Shown: positions 47,500 through 59,216 of the stretch, piece after piece
Layout: each line of letters starts with the position of its first letter
How positions within the stretch are numbered: the first letter of the stretch is position 1
NCBI GenBank assembly: GCA_025266875.1
Contig: JALLLT010000005.1
Coordinates: 434,001-498,000, forward strand
Reading direction: 5' to 3'
Source: Fennellomyces sp. T-0311
Lineage: Eukaryota > Mucoromycota > Mucoromycetes > Mucorales > Lichtheimiaceae
Length of the DNA stretch: 64,000 bases
Program-made: the position numbers and the translations under genes
Notes under the pieces: generated by a model
What the model saw: only the letters and a program-made list of their open reading frames with translations
Told to the model about the DNA's origin: nothing
The model's database searches: none

Positions 47500-48192
47500 T
47501 TAGAAGAAAGGCAAGTTCAAAACCTTTTCCTCAGCCCAGAGGATAGCGGTCATGACATACCAAGCAGTGAGCGAAAGGGTGAAGGAAATCCAGGCACCAG
47601 CCTTGGTCAATCCAGCAACGCCGGTGAGGCCACCGAGACCACCAAAGAGGAAGGTAAGGAAGACTTGCAAGAGGACGAGACGAATAAGGTAGGGTTGACG
47701 GAAGGTGCCGATGAAGAAGATAAGCGATGGGAAAGCGAAAGCGATCTGCCAGAGACCAACGACGTTGTGGAGTTCGTGCATGCCTGCTTCACCTGTAGCA
47801 GCGACCATAGACATGAAACCAGCGCCCTCAGAGAACATGACACCGTAGGAAATCCAGAAACCGGCGTATGTAAGCATGGTAGTAGCAGCAAAAGTGTTGC
47901 CCAAAACCAATTCAGCGATACCGCAAACACCTTGACCCATGGCGGCGAAACCAAATGCGACACCCAAAACGCCCTGAGGAAGGCTCGTGACAATACCGGC
48001 ATTGGTAATACCGACCATGAATGAACCAAGGGCGAAAGCACCGAAACCGATGGCCATTGGGTTGGCGTGCTTCTTGGTAAGATGTTCAGGGATGTTGCAG
48101 GTAGGTTCGACGTGGCTAGAGCCAGCGGACTTTTCGACATCGAGGTGAATGCTGGCTTCGTGGTGCTGAACTTCGGACTTTTGGGTGCTCAT
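47500..48192 (-). CDS. Acetate/succinate transporter, GPR1/FUN34/YaaH (AceTr) family
   Basis: Single-exon, 230-residue plasma-membrane protein with six predicted TM helices, of the family that takes up acetate and exports ammonium in fungi (Ato/AcpA type). Start ATG 48192 (MSTQKSEVQHHEASIHLDVE) with a hydrophilic N-tail. The family signature appears as NPMAIGFGAFALGSFMVGIT, a variant of N-P-[AV]-P-[LF]-G-L. It is followed by GVAFGFAAMGQGVCGIAELV, NTFAATTMLTYAGFWISYGV, WQIAFAFPSLIFFIGTFRQP and LFGGLGGLTGVAGLTKAGAW. Stop at 47500. Strong codon regularity fits high expression. The antisense 199-codon frame is a shadow. Confidence 0.95.
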   Translation of the reverse strand: MSTQKSEVQHHEASIHLDVEKSAGSSHVEPTCNIPEHLTKKHANPMAIGFGAFALGSFMVGITNAGIVTSLPQGVLGVAFGFAAMGQGVCGIAELVLGNTFAATTMLTYAGFWISYGVMFSEGAGFMSMVAATGEAGMHELHNVVGLWQIAFAFPSLIFFIGTFRQPYLIRLVLLQVFLTFLFGGLGGLTGVAGLTKAGAWISFTLSLTAWYVMTAILWAEEKVLNLPFF

Positions 48193-50666
48193 GGTTAAGA
48201 TTGAAAGAAGAGTCTAGTAGTTGTAAGGAATAAAACGATGGAGCTAAACACTTGTTCTTTTATACAACCAGGCCGGTTTCACAAAGTTCGGCTTCCCCAC
48301 ACTTTTTATTTCCAAACTCAACCTTACCTGATTTGGTAATAACTCTTAAAGGGTTGCGAGAGAAAAAGAATAATCCAACTGGGTATATACTTCCCAAACC
48401 TACTAACTGCCACACCTACTCACATACTCACGGATAATCCCTCTAAGGAATAATTCCTTACCAAAGTAGTTTATTTTGTAGCTGCAGAAAAACTTTCTTC
48501 ATTTTTTTTTCCGTGTCCCCCCACATATTACCTTTTCAAGCTCCTTTCGTATCTGGGGTAAGGCGCGAACAAACTGATGAAAATACGGATTCATCTCAGA
48601 CAAAATACAATCGATAAGGGTCGGTCTGTGTTGCCGCGGTGACCATTGCTATGATTTCAGCTTTCTAAGCAAAAATCCCACGTTTTTATTTTTCGTTCGA
48701 GTTGATTTTTTTGACAGCCCTCTCGCTTTCGCTTCTGTAATTTCGATTTTCTCACCCACCCTATATACGGCAAACCCTTTCCCACCGCAAGAACTTTCCG
48801 AGACATCGACTATTGCCTTTTTTTTGGCGCCTGAAGAGGCCGCCTTTGAATTTACTGGTCGGCTAAACATGGTCCGGTGCTCGGCGTTGTTGGTCGTCAG
48901 AGGATCAGTAGACTTTTGCGTTTGCCTCAGTTGTACAATACAGCCGAGAAATCCAAGACGCTTTAAGCGAAATATCTCGTGAGCAATACGATCGTCAGTT
49001 TGCAGAAAATGAAGTCTTTTATTCATTGAAAATGGTAAAAAGAATAATAACTTTTTTATTCAAACATGATCCAGTTTTGTTCATATTATCTCTGTTAGTA
49101 GTCCATGGGAAGATTTGCCTCGAGTGGATCCAATGAACCTAAAGCACCCTGAGCCAACCACAGCGCTCTCTCCACCTACTGCCGCGTCACTTGACATTCC
49201 CATGCCATAATATATTATTACATTATACAGCCCAAAACAGACATCCATCCGCTGGCTGCGTTGACGATCCATGGAGCCAGCACCCAAAAAAGTAGCGTGA
49301 TTTTCAGACGACGAACCTATACCATCCACAAATCTGGCGCGCATTTTGGATGGCTTCGAACCGGCCCGGACGAACGGAAATCAAGGAATAGATGGAACTC
49401 GAAAAAGGATCTGGTGAACCGCAGTTTTTTTTTTTTTTTGCAACGGGCCCTGGATGTTCGATAATGGACGAAATCAATCCGGCTAAACGAGTAACCTACC
49501 ATAGTAACGAAAGCCTCTTATTCGACCCTTTACATGACAACACTTGCTATAATATCGAAGCAACCGGCTTGGGCCGTTCATAAGAACATTATGTCAACAA
49601 GTCGGATTGTCAACGGTATGATAAAGGCTTACTCATATTTCTCCAAAGTTTCTCACCAGCAATTGACAAGTGGCGTCACCGTACACAGCTGGACCATATG
49701 TGTTTAGAACCACGTACTCGAACGACAAAAGTAGGCAGGTCCCGGACATCTCATGCTTACACACAGTTTAAGTTTGTGACCCTGGAAATGGTACGCCAGC
49801 AACTCGAGTCCGGCAAAAAAAAGATACCAACCGATTACGACGTTATGAATCAACTCATTGGTGCATCGTGCGGTCGAGGGACGACTTGTGCGTTTAAACG
49901 AAAAGAAAATACCAATCGATACATGATACATACTATTGCCGAAACGGTGGAGGATTGCGACGGCAGTTTATAACAGCAGTACCGAGTGACATTACCTAGA
50001 CGAGCTAAAATGGAACTGACCATTTGTATCTAGTTACTCTTGTGATATACACACACATGATCCTGCCAAGGGAAATGCTTTTATTGGCTGCGGTATCTTT
50101 ACAGTGGTACCATGAGAAGTGATACTTATATGTATGGTGGCAGCTGCGACGAAGGAAAGAAAGTGCTTCCTTGCGATGACAAGCAGTAAATGAACGAATG
50201 CAAACGAGCTACTCCTACCACATCAGTATTTGCTGTAGGACACGCAATTACGAACGGCAGCATGGCTGTCTGCGATTAACCAAGACGGGTGCGCAAAGCA
50301 TGAAGAGTTTGTTTATAGATGAACGTGAATCAAGGAAAAATTCTTAATAATATTTAATAAAAACCTGTTGGAGAGCTTACAGATTGCTTCGTCATATATC
50401 ACTGAATTGTCTATGGCAATGCTACCCGAGATGTTCAAGAGCTATTAATATCATCACAGACGAATGGAAATATGGTAACCGTATAGGCTCAAAATGGAAC
50501 AGACGCATTTGGGATAAAGCCATTCTCACAGGCTTTTGCATTGCTATGTGAACAGCAGATGCTATCTCGCTGACAGAGTGTATGTCGCAGGTAGCTGGCT
50601 GCTTAGCATAATCCTACAGCGAAAAATGAATCGTCGCTGTCACCAAATCATCAGTTTCTCTCTGGT
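48193..50666. other. Intergenic with possible minor or decayed genes
   Basis: About 2.5 kb. A minus-strand frame, 48649-49026 (starts MNKRLHFLQTDDRIAHEIFR, Lys-rich end), could be a small gene, family unknown. On the plus strand 49272-49980 has readable but broken pieces (FSDDEPIPSTNLARILDGFE near 49298; RQQLESGKKKIPTDYDVMNQ near 49793), which look like a worn gene. The remainder shows nothing. Confidence 0.3.
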
Positions 50667-53600
50667 ATGAACTTTGAACCACCTGAAATAGTGATCCCTC
50701 ACGGCCATGATGAAGTGCCTAATGAAGCACTTATTGAACCATGGGAAACAATGCCTCTGGGAAAGGCGGTGCATACATTACTTCATGTCAAAGAAGAAGC
50801 GTTGCACCAAGCTGTCGTCAAGCCAACTCGAGATTGTGAGTTTCTTTTTTTTTTGGGAAGGGTTTTTATGAATCGGCGGCGTGTATTCATGAGTCTTATC
50901 CCATAGCACCGATCGCGCGCGCATTATATTCGATCGACAACTATCTCGATTCGTTACGCTTTGCGGATGTATACGATGCATTGAAAGACCAAGTAAAAAA
51001 GATCTATTTTTCTTTTTATGCGAGCCGATAGTCTTAACGCGTCATTTAGTTTCTGAAACCGAAAAGCGCGCAAGCAGCTGCAGCTCTACGACTTGCGCGA
51101 TACTTGTTACTGAATTCACGCCACCAGCAAAGTTTCCATCACTTTTTAAAGACGCAAGAACTGCAGTCGGATGACAAACGACGACATTTGGCAGCAGTCT
51201 TGTTATTGGAACAGGCTGCTGACAGCGTGGCAGAGTTCGTTCCAGATTTAATACAGCTTGCGAAGCAATACGGGTAATTGATACATATGGGGAAAGAAGG
51301 TGGATACAAAGTACTGATTTGGAGAGATAATAATTAAAAAAAAAATAGGGACAAGCCAGTACTGATTGCCTGCCTTGCTTGCGACACGGTGCTTGCATGT
51401 TCGCGAAAGGCTTTGAAGCCGAAACCATCGACCAAACAAGAGAAGAATTCTGCAATCCAGATTATCGAAGAGAGCGACGAGAACTGGGATGGGATCGATG
51501 TCACTTGGGGCTATGTCCAAAGTGTTCTTTCAATCATGAAAAAGGTACATTGGCGATTTGTGCAATGATGGATTTTCTGATTTTTCTGTGCACACATAGT
51601 GGTATCCGTTTGATCCGATTGCGCTATCGGCATGGAATGAGCTAGATACGTTTATCACTGGAGCACGCAAGGCGATAGGTGATAGTGGTAAGATGCGTTA
51701 CGTGAAGCTGCTGATGGTGATACTTACGTGGATGTCTGTGGATAAAGAACTCTACCTACAAATTAACAAGGGATGGGATAGTGCATCTGCTGTCATCACA
51801 TCAAAGAACATTGTATCTAAGAAACCACTGTCATCGAAGAAACAAATGGCTTGTTTACAACAGGTACCTTACCATGGATACGCATTTCATTCGATCAAAC
51901 TTACACTGTTGCTATGTTCTGGGGAAGTAGACGGATGATCCCGTGCTTCGATACCTGAGTTTCATTGTTGTCGGGGCACTGCAAAAGTCTCAGTGGCTCA
52001 ACAGCGGAAAGGAACTGTTGTCATTGGAGGAAAATGATATCAAGGAGCATGTGTGTGCTTGCTTCGACGCACTGGTACGAAATGATTCTCTTCGTGGCTA
52101 GTTTCCTGTTGCCTCATGTTTCTATATAGATGACCCAGCAGCTGCCTGCTCCATTCGACACCTGTGGCGAAACGATAGTAGCACAAGCGGTGCTTTATGC
52201 GCCACATTTGGTGAGCCTAGAAAGGCTTTCTGGTCGAATTATCGAGATCGTGGTACAAGCAGCTCTCCAGGAGAATATTCCACTGGATAAACTTCCACGG
52301 TCGGTGCAATGGTCCAAGGAGTCGTTGCACGTGCTTCTATCCAGAGTCAATTCCCTGGATGAAAGGGCGGGTGACACCCTCATAGGTGTGGTTGGAGATG
52401 TGGAAGCGGATCCATCTGTGGATGGTGTCGACTTCAGGTACGATTAATAGGACCTTGAACCGAGAAATGGAAAATTCACATGGGTATTTTTAGTGCTCTA
52501 ATAGTCGATCATCTATTGGCTATGGTGTCTGCCAATGATCTCGCATGCAAAGTTCTTATCCGGTATATGGACATTGCTGGTAAGCTTGACTTTCTCTTTG
52601 GATAACATACGATTGTAATGAAAACTGAACAACCGGGAGAGATCTGCGTAGTTTAATACCACGACTCATGAAAATGTCATATAATCCCGACCCAAGAACT
52701 AATCAGGTCTGTAAGGCATTGATTGCCAAAGCATTGATGGCAAGGCCATGGGCAAATGGGGACGGGTTGTTGGTCTATGTTGATATGGTCAGGTAAAAAG
52801 GCGCATACGATTGGGGCCATTCATGGTGGCTAAAGGGCAAAACGAATAGATACTTTAAAAGCATGCGGCATTTTCCTACCATTGATAGCCGCGCCAAGGA
52901 CTTTGTATCGCCTGCTGATATCATTGATGGTAGCACTACGAAACCAAATGAGTCAAAATTAAGCGAGGATGGTATGTGAACCATTATACCTATTCAGGAA
53001 GTGGCGTTTGTCTAATGGTACACTACAGTGGTACAAAGATACATACCAGAGCTTTTATCCGTGCTGCAACTGTGGGCCGCAAAGGCAAGTGTGGATTGAT
53101 TGGGATGGTATCCGTGCTGACAACCCATCGCAGGCTACAACGGAGACTGTACAGAACGGGCTCTCTCAATTCGTTTACAGCAGCTACGCAGCGCCCAGCG
53201 ATGGCACAATTATCGAAGCCTGGAAAAATATAGCGCATGGGCTTGGCATTGATCACCCTGAAGTGATCTGGACCGTGATCAAGCATTGCGCAAATATCAT
53301 GATAGATCAAGTCAAGTAAGGTTTGCACCCAAGCCTCGTTACCTCCACCTACTCATCGATCACTGTTCCAGGATCACGGAGGATCTGGTTGATCAGGAAA
53401 CTGAAGCAAGCGATCACGAGGTGTACACCATCATCATGAAGCGTCTATTGCCGCTATTGATCCTGCGGGTAATCTGAGAAAGACAAGGGCTATGCGTAAA
53501 AGAATTGTGTGCTTACCTGTGATTCTAGATATTTCCGCAAGAAGCGTACCAGATTGTCGCCCTGCCTAGGTCCATCCGGAACGGGGTAGACTGGCGTTCA

Positions 53601-53830
53601 GTGGGCATCGATGCAGACCAAGTCAAGTGGGCAAACGACGACTCGAAACGCCAGGAACTGAGCAGAGCACTGTTCAACGAGCTTCTGTCACGGTAAGCGT
53701 CTGCGGCAATGAGGATCGATTTCAGGAGACTCAACGTGTGTTTTTTTCTAGGGCTCAAGATCTAGCGGAATATCGCGAAAACAAGGAGCTGGCCAAAGCG
53801 TTGCTGCGGCACATGTTTTGCGCGCAATGA
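50667..53830 (+). CDS. Large alpha-helical repeat (HEAT/ARM-like) protein, function unknown
   Basis: Intact multi-exon gene of roughly 800 residues, start ATG 50667 (MNFEPPEIVIPHGHDEVPNE), stop TGA 53830. After splicing, the frame is open throughout: IDNYLDSLRFADVYDALKDQ, ARYLLLNSRHQQSFHHFLKT, LLLEQAADSVAEFVPDLIQL, WYPFDPIAWNELDTFITGAR, LVSLERLSGRIIEIVVQAAL, DLRSLIPRLMKMSYNPDPRT, RYIPELLSVLQLWAAK, and near the C-terminus YTIIMKRLLPLLILRIFPQE and AYQIVALPRSIRNGVDWRSV. Amphipathic helices of 15-20 residues recur with no catalytic motif, as in alpha-solenoid scaffolds. One intron (53085-53133) has a GC donor. I do not recognise an orthologue. Confidence 0.75.
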
Positions 53831-54107
53831 TCCTACGCATGTAGCAGTTGTAAGATATAAAGAGTGTTCAGTTCGCGTGTCCAATGGGGTTGCGCGTGTT
53901 TTGAGGCAGGGATTCATTGTTCATCGTTGGGATGGTGACACGAACAGGATAGAAAAAAAATCTAAAGCAAGCCGTCAGACAGCCTTGGCAAATGATCTTG
54001 GCGCACCCCGCTCATAGCTGTGGCACCATCGCTTGGACGCATTAAAATGGAGTTGCGCTGATTCTTCTTCTTTGTTTCGGCTTTTTCGGCTTTCACGTTT
54101 CTTTTGG

Positions 54108-55347
54108 ATGCACACCTCAACCAACCCCTTCGAAGACTCCAACACTCGCACCCTCAAGGACGCCTTTCCGGCTCTGGACGGGGAACTCATTGAAGATGTT
54201 CTCCGATCTGTCAACGGCAATATGGAAGAAGCTTTTGACAATCTCTTGCGCATGTCAGATCCTGAATCGACCACTCGCTCACCCAATCACTCGTCTCCGC
54301 CACCCATTCCACAAAGACGAGGACGCCAATGCAATTCGGTTAGATTTGCTTGCCATTCTTGTGCCGAAAAAAAGTAAGCTAACTTTTTATCAAAAGCGGA
54401 CAACAGCACCACGCCGAACATCGTCTGATCATACCAATGTAAGCTGTCCTTTTCTGTTTATGGTTTGGCACGGATAAAGAGGCTCAATTTTGCGGTTATA
54501 CAGCCATTCCTCAACGGTTGTCGCTCGGATACTCGCGTGCGACAAGATTTGGCCGAGTGGCGGCGGCAGCTTGCAGAAGAGAGCCGGCAGCGAAGACAGT
54601 GCTCGAGAAACAGTTGGCGCACTTCTGCACGATCAAGCACACGTGAGTTTCATGCTTGCCGTTTTGTTGGGGTAACACTCTTTATAACCAGTTTGAGCAT
54701 ACAGCTGCACAGCAAGCACCATCCTTCTCATCTACCATCCCGCAGGACTGGCGAAGTAAGTTCATGGCTGAATCGACACCCGTTCCATGGTAGGCTAACC
54801 CACCTGCCATATAGATTATGGCACCGCATCTCTGACCGATCTTGTGGAGACGGGCCGGCAAAGTAGGATCATGGGGTTTGGTGTTTGTGGATGATAGGCT
54901 GACATCTTTCCGTTATACAGATACCATAAAGATGGCAAATGACTTTCGTAACCGTATCATCCAGGACGTCAATGAAGCAACACGGTAAGTCGATCCACGT
55001 TCCACAATGACTGTAGCTGATCTTGCTCCAGGAGTGCACTCGGCGTGCCCGCATACAGATTACAGCATTCCCACAGCGATATCGAGCTGACTGCCAGACG
55101 CAGACCCAGCCCTCCCGCCCAACGACCATCACCGACACCCTCCATCCCTGTTGACCGCAACCGCCCGCTCCCCACCCCACCGCAAGCGAGCGACAGCACT
55201 CGCTCGGTCAACCCGTTCGATCCACACTTTACCGTCAACGACGACCTGCCACCACCGGCGTACGAAGCTCACTACAATGACCGGCCCGTCGAGCCGCATG
55301 ACCTTGAACGCATTATGCAATCCAGTGGCCAGACCCGCTCCATGTAG
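54108..55347 (+). CDS. CUE-domain ubiquitin-binding protein (Cue5/Tollip-like)
   Basis: Probable ubiquitin adaptor. Start ATG 54108 (MHTSTNPFEDSNTRTLKDAF). The CUE domain is residues about 15-52: LKDAFPALDGELIEDVLRSV with NGNMEEAFDNLLRMSDPE, including the F-P and L-L positions that contact ubiquitin. A Pro-rich linker (SSPPPIPQRRGR) follows. Middle exons at about 54490-54870 are short, and their frames could not be fixed with certainty. The last exons give MANDFRNRIIQDVNEATR and SALGVPAYRLQHSHSDIELT, then a Pro-rich region and a PPPAYEAHY sequence, which fits a PPxY WW-ligand motif, ending at TAG 55347. Cue5-type proteins link ubiquitylated cargo to autophagy; that role is inferred. The join of the N- and C-terminal parts into one gene is likely but not proven. 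Confidence 0.65.
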
Positions 55348-55389
55348 CTGCTTTTCATTACACTTCATACCTCACTTTATTGTACTCGC

Positions 55390-55690
55390 TTATCCATAAT
55401 ACACCGACTTTACTACCCCGCCTTCATCCGTACAGACATTAAGCCGGTTGGGTCGGTAGTCCCGGGTTGCAGGTGTATGAGGGCCCAGCACGCGGTTGTA
55501 GCTTGGAAGATCATTGACATGGACCGTCTGGAAATGATGAGGTTAGCTATTGCCAGAATGGCAAACGAGATCATGAGTGTACCTGTTCGGTGACTTGAAC
55601 ATCGCCGTCAACAATGGTCTTGCCGAGCAGTTTTGCTTTCCATTCGTCAAGGTCCTTTGGTTTGAGTTCTTCAGGGTCAACAAAGTCCAT
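55390..55690 (-). CDS. Peptidase inhibitor I78-like small protein
   Basis: Two-exon gene found by splicing, convergent with the CUE gene (42 bp apart). Exon 1 is 55690-55583 (MDFVDPEELKPKDLDEWKAK then LLGKTIVDGDVQVTEQ); exon 2 is 55527-55390 (TVHVNDLPSYNRVLGPHTPA then TRDYRPNRLNVCTDEGG) ending SVYYG-stop. Total 81 residues with no signal peptide, so cytosolic. The T-x-D-Y-x-P-x-R-L-N-V core followed by a final G matches the I78 (potato-inhibitor-I-like) family of bacteria and fungi, which inhibit serine proteases. Both exons are shorter than 50 codons. Confidence 0.75.
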
Positions 55691-56614
55691 GTCAAGGTTC
55701 GTTTTTTTTCGCGGAAGAAAGCTTCTGCTTTTCCGAGGCGAAGCGCGACTTTAAGCGCCCCTTTTATGTAGCAGGCATTGCTAAACTATAAACTGTCTAT
55801 ACCATAATTGAATGTTCGTGTTACATATCATCTCCAGACTTTTTGATACGGGCATTTTGTGTGTTGGTGCTATAAAGTCGACACTTTCGCAACTCCTGGT
55901 GTAGCGGTTGTTTTATACTCATTAAGTAGAGATAATCATCAAGATAAACAAGCTTATGCACAGGTTCCTTTTTATGCAACATAATACTAACAGTTGCAGA
56001 AGAATCACAATACCTTTGATGTCGATTAAATACTTGTGTCTAATAGCGCGCAGTTCTTACGCTGAATTAGAAGCTCGGACGCTCCCGTGTGCCAACCATC
56101 CACTTAGGGTGTTATAGCACAGAGTCTGATGGCCTTCTTTAAATTACGTACTCTGATAATACAAACAGTATTCGTCCTTTCCCCGTTTCTGCTCAAATTG
56201 CGCTTAAAAGTCCTACCAATGCCTGTCGTAACTTCCACTTGCATACTTGCCAAGTGTTTACTATTCTAGCCTTTACTCTGTCCACAGAACAGTGCAAATT
56301 CGGATCACTCATCCGTTACCTTTCCTCCAATCCTATGGTCGAATCACACCGACTCTTCGGTTCCGTTATATATAAGTCTCCGAGTATAGCTTCCTAATGT
56401 TTTATTTGAAATACTGACGGTGTGATTTGTTTTTGAAATGCGTACTACATCCAGATATTGGTGTTTTAAAGAAAAATTATTAATAGTAGTTAGCGTGATA
56501 GACGAATTAAATGACGCTCTAACAGTAACCTACTTTTCTGAAATGAGGATGATCGGTATAAAGGATAAGTTTTGTGTCCGACAAGGCCACCGTAGACGAT
56601 GTTCGCGAGGTAGC
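55691..56614. other. Intergenic, nothing recognised
   Basis: About 0.9 kb between the I78-like gene start and the F-box gene stop. AT-rich, no motif recognised. Confidence 0.5.
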
Positions 56615-58852
56615 TTAATTACGCTGTCTTGGTGGGCAAGGTTCCCAGAGGCACAATGGTGGCGGGTTACAAGATTTTACAGAGTACTGGAGCGTTGGGC
56701 CAGTCTTGCATCCTTTGATAAAATAATCCAGCTCTTCACGGCGTATATCGACAAAAAGCATCTGCGGATGCTGCCATAAATCGAGTAGCCTATGGACCTC
56801 ATCCTCCTTGATGTGGTAATCGTCATCGTATATTATCAAATGGGACAGGCATTTTATCCTTGCAAACGCAGTGAGCTCGCCATCGCTGGCTGGACAGCCC
56901 ATGCGGATTTTTAACGTGTTCACTTTTGACTTTTTCAAGTGCTTTAAAACGCGTGGCAGTATGTCGCTTGTCAATTTGATGGAAGATAGATTCAACGTGC
57001 GCACAGTTGACAAGCCGATGATTCGTGCTAGCCCCGATATAAAGCTGCTGTTTCTCGGCGTAACAATGCGACCGGGATAGCTGTACGTAAACTCATGTAT
57101 GTTTTGAGCATGTTCGAAAAGGGTCCGAAGGTCCTGTGTCGAGATCACAGCATCATCTCCCTTTTCTTGTCGTGGGGTAGGATAATTCTTGAGCCGGAAG
57201 CCGATGGAAAGTTTCTGTATCTGGCTCAATTTCGCCAGGCCGTCAAATAATCGGTTGTGCCAAAAGCTTGTTCCACTGAGGCTGACGGAAACAAGTGACG
57301 GGAGCATAGAAATTAAGTCAAGCAGCTTTTGCGAGCTGATGGTGTCCGATTGTGCGTCGATGGCGAGTGCTTGGAGCCCCGGAGCACCAGATCGAATTAG
57401 GGGTTCCAAGCCGGTATACTGACCACAGTGAAGCGCGTCCAAGCGTAATTCCAACGTTCGCAACGTCTTATACGCGGCTTGGAGCACCAAAGCCAAACTT
57501 GCATTGATATTCGCCGTGCTTTGTATATTTGACGGTCGAAATATCAACGTTCTCAAACCGCTGCTGGGGAGAGTACACGCCGTAGTTGTCTGTGTGTGAG
57601 TCATACATACAGTCTGAGTGGCATTAGGGCTGTAGTTGAGCAGTTGAAGAGCGGTGCAGTATTCGTGCACTGAGTTCAGGAGATTTGCGTAGCCTTTGAC
57701 TTGATCCGAGTTTATTATGAGCGATGTCAATGCCGGTGTGTGTTTGCAGATTGATTCGAGCAGGCCTAGTCGTCGTGGTAGAGAAAGAGACGTAAGGTGG
57801 AAATTCGGTAGCTCTGAAGTTTCTTTCAGGTATTCCAAAAGTGGCAGGCGCACGTCTTGGTTGTCGATGTAGTTGGTCATGCTTTGGAGATTCGGCAAGT
57901 TGCGTGCCGCATTGTCGAGTATTTCTATGGCGTAGTTGCTATATTGGTTGCTGTCCACCAGCGTCAGTGTCTTTAAACTGTCCTTAACGATGCACAATAT
58001 GTCGTCGAAAGTGTCGTCCGGGCAGTTCTTGAGTGCTAGTAAATGAACTCTTTTGTTAGACGAATAAAAAAAACACTTCAATGGTCCCACCCTACACAAA
58101 AACTCAACACCTTCCCATCGATGATCCATGACTCCCACCAAAGCATTGCCAATGTTGATCTGCCTAGGATTCTCCTCAGGGTATTGAAGGTCTGGAAATA
58201 CCATATGCACCTTCCGGACTCGCTTGCCATGGATCGCTTTGAAATACAATGGAAGGCTGTTGTGCACGTTGGAATGGGCGATATGCCTCGCAGGATCGAC
58301 TGTACTCCACATTAGCGGCCACTTGCGGGCGATATAATCATGCCAAAATCGACAGGTCATTCCCAGCTGTGCGCAATCCTTGGCAGATAGCTCAGATAGG
58401 ATGCAATTAAGCACTTCGTACGGCAATAGCTGCACCAGCTGATGATTTTCCGCAGGCGCAAGAGTCTCAGGCCGACACGTCGCGGTGACCACTGGACGAT
58501 TTATCGGAGCAAGGTTGTTTTGCTTTTCATAGACGGCAGCCATATGCAGGTGTATCACGGACAGTATTTCGGTTTCCAGAGCTTCGAGTGCACAGGCGTA
58601 GTGTTTGACAGCCTCGTCAAAGTTTTGTTCTGCATACGCGCGTTTTCCTTCTTCGAACGCCGCATTCGTGGCATCAAATCTGAGTCGCGTTGCCGCTGAT
58701 CCCAATGATGCACGAAAGACTGTCGATGGTGTCATGAAGATTTTTTGAATGACACCTGTGAGTGACCAAAGAAACGTGTACTGTTTCAAACTTGCCCTCT
58801 TGTTGTTGCTTTCTCGTGTAACCATTGCGCATCTGGTTTGGATATAGTCCAC
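56615..58852 (-). CDS. Single-exon TPR / F-box / LRR protein (SCF substrate receptor)
   Basis: Uninterrupted 745-codon frame. It is probably a substrate-recognition subunit of SCF ubiquitin ligases. After an N-terminal segment, residues about 60-112 form a TPR-like helical pair (FEEGKRAYAEQNFDEAVKHY with ALEALETEILSVIHLHMAAV). The F-box follows at about 140-185 (LVQLLPYEVLNCILSELSAK with DCAQLGMTCRFWHDYIARKW). The rest is leucine-rich repeats (ALKNCPDDTFDDILCIVKDS, LTSLSLPRRLGLLESICKHT, VSVSLSGTSFWHNRLFDGLA, VRTLNLSSIKLTSDILPRVL). The TPR plus F-box plus LRR order is that of yeast Dia2 and fission yeast Pof3. The start could be the later Met at residue 40 (MTPSTVFRASLG). Lack of introns contrasts with its neighbours. 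Confidence 0.85.
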   Translation of the reverse strand: MDYIQTRCAMVTRESNNKRASLKQYTFLWSLTGVIQKIFMTPSTVFRASLGSAATRLRFDATNAAFEEGKRAYAEQNFDEAVKHYACALEALETEILSVIHLHMAAVYEKQNNLAPINRPVVTATCRPETLAPAENHQLVQLLPYEVLNCILSELSAKDCAQLGMTCRFWHDYIARKWPLMWSTVDPARHIAHSNVHNSLPLYFKAIHGKRVRKVHMVFPDLQYPEENPRQINIGNALVGVMDHRWEGVEFLCRVGPLKCFFYSSNKRVHLLALKNCPDDTFDDILCIVKDSLKTLTLVDSNQYSNYAIEILDNAARNLPNLQSMTNYIDNQDVRLPLLEYLKETSELPNFHLTSLSLPRRLGLLESICKHTPALTSLIINSDQVKGYANLLNSVHEYCTALQLLNYSPNATQTVCMTHTQTTTACTLPSSGLRTLIFRPSNIQSTANINASLALVLQAAYKTLRTLELRLDALHCGQYTGLEPLIRSGAPGLQALAIDAQSDTISSQKLLDLISMLPSLVSVSLSGTSFWHNRLFDGLAKLSQIQKLSIGFRLKNYPTPRQEKGDDAVISTQDLRTLFEHAQNIHEFTYSYPGRIVTPRNSSFISGLARIIGLSTVRTLNLSSIKLTSDILPRVLKHLKKSKVNTLKIRMGCPASDGELTAFARIKCLSHLIIYDDDYHIKEDEVHRLLDLWQHPQMLFVDIRREELDYFIKGCKTGPTLQYSVKSCNPPPLCLWEPCPPRQRN

Positions 58853-59216
58853 TAGCTTACAAACATTTTGGGTGAGTGAATCACCATCTTTTGCATACGT
58901 TCAAGGAAGTCTCTGTTTACCAGAACAGCCAGCCAGCCATAATCAATATATTCCATGATGGCCTCCTATGGTACCGTACGTCAAGTAGCCAAGGAGATCA
59001 GCCGCAGTGTGGCATGAGCATAAAATGATCTTGTGCACTTTGCACGTGATCCAAGAATGAACAGGAGGAAAGTAAATGCTTTATGTGGCAAGTGTCATGA
59101 TCAAGTCTTGATAAAGATAAGGGGGTAGCAACAATGATGGTATCTAACATTACCTGTTGTGTAATACTATTTCAAACGCAATGGAGAGCATGAGAACAAG
59201 AGCAATTTGCTGATGG
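58853..59216. other. Intergenic, nothing recognised
   Basis: 364 bp between the F-box gene start and the next gene's stop; no motif seen. Confidence 0.5.

Noticed and set aside
47425..48024. 199-codon plus-strand frame
   Set aside because: It is the antisense shadow of the strongly conserved acetate transporter on the minus strand.
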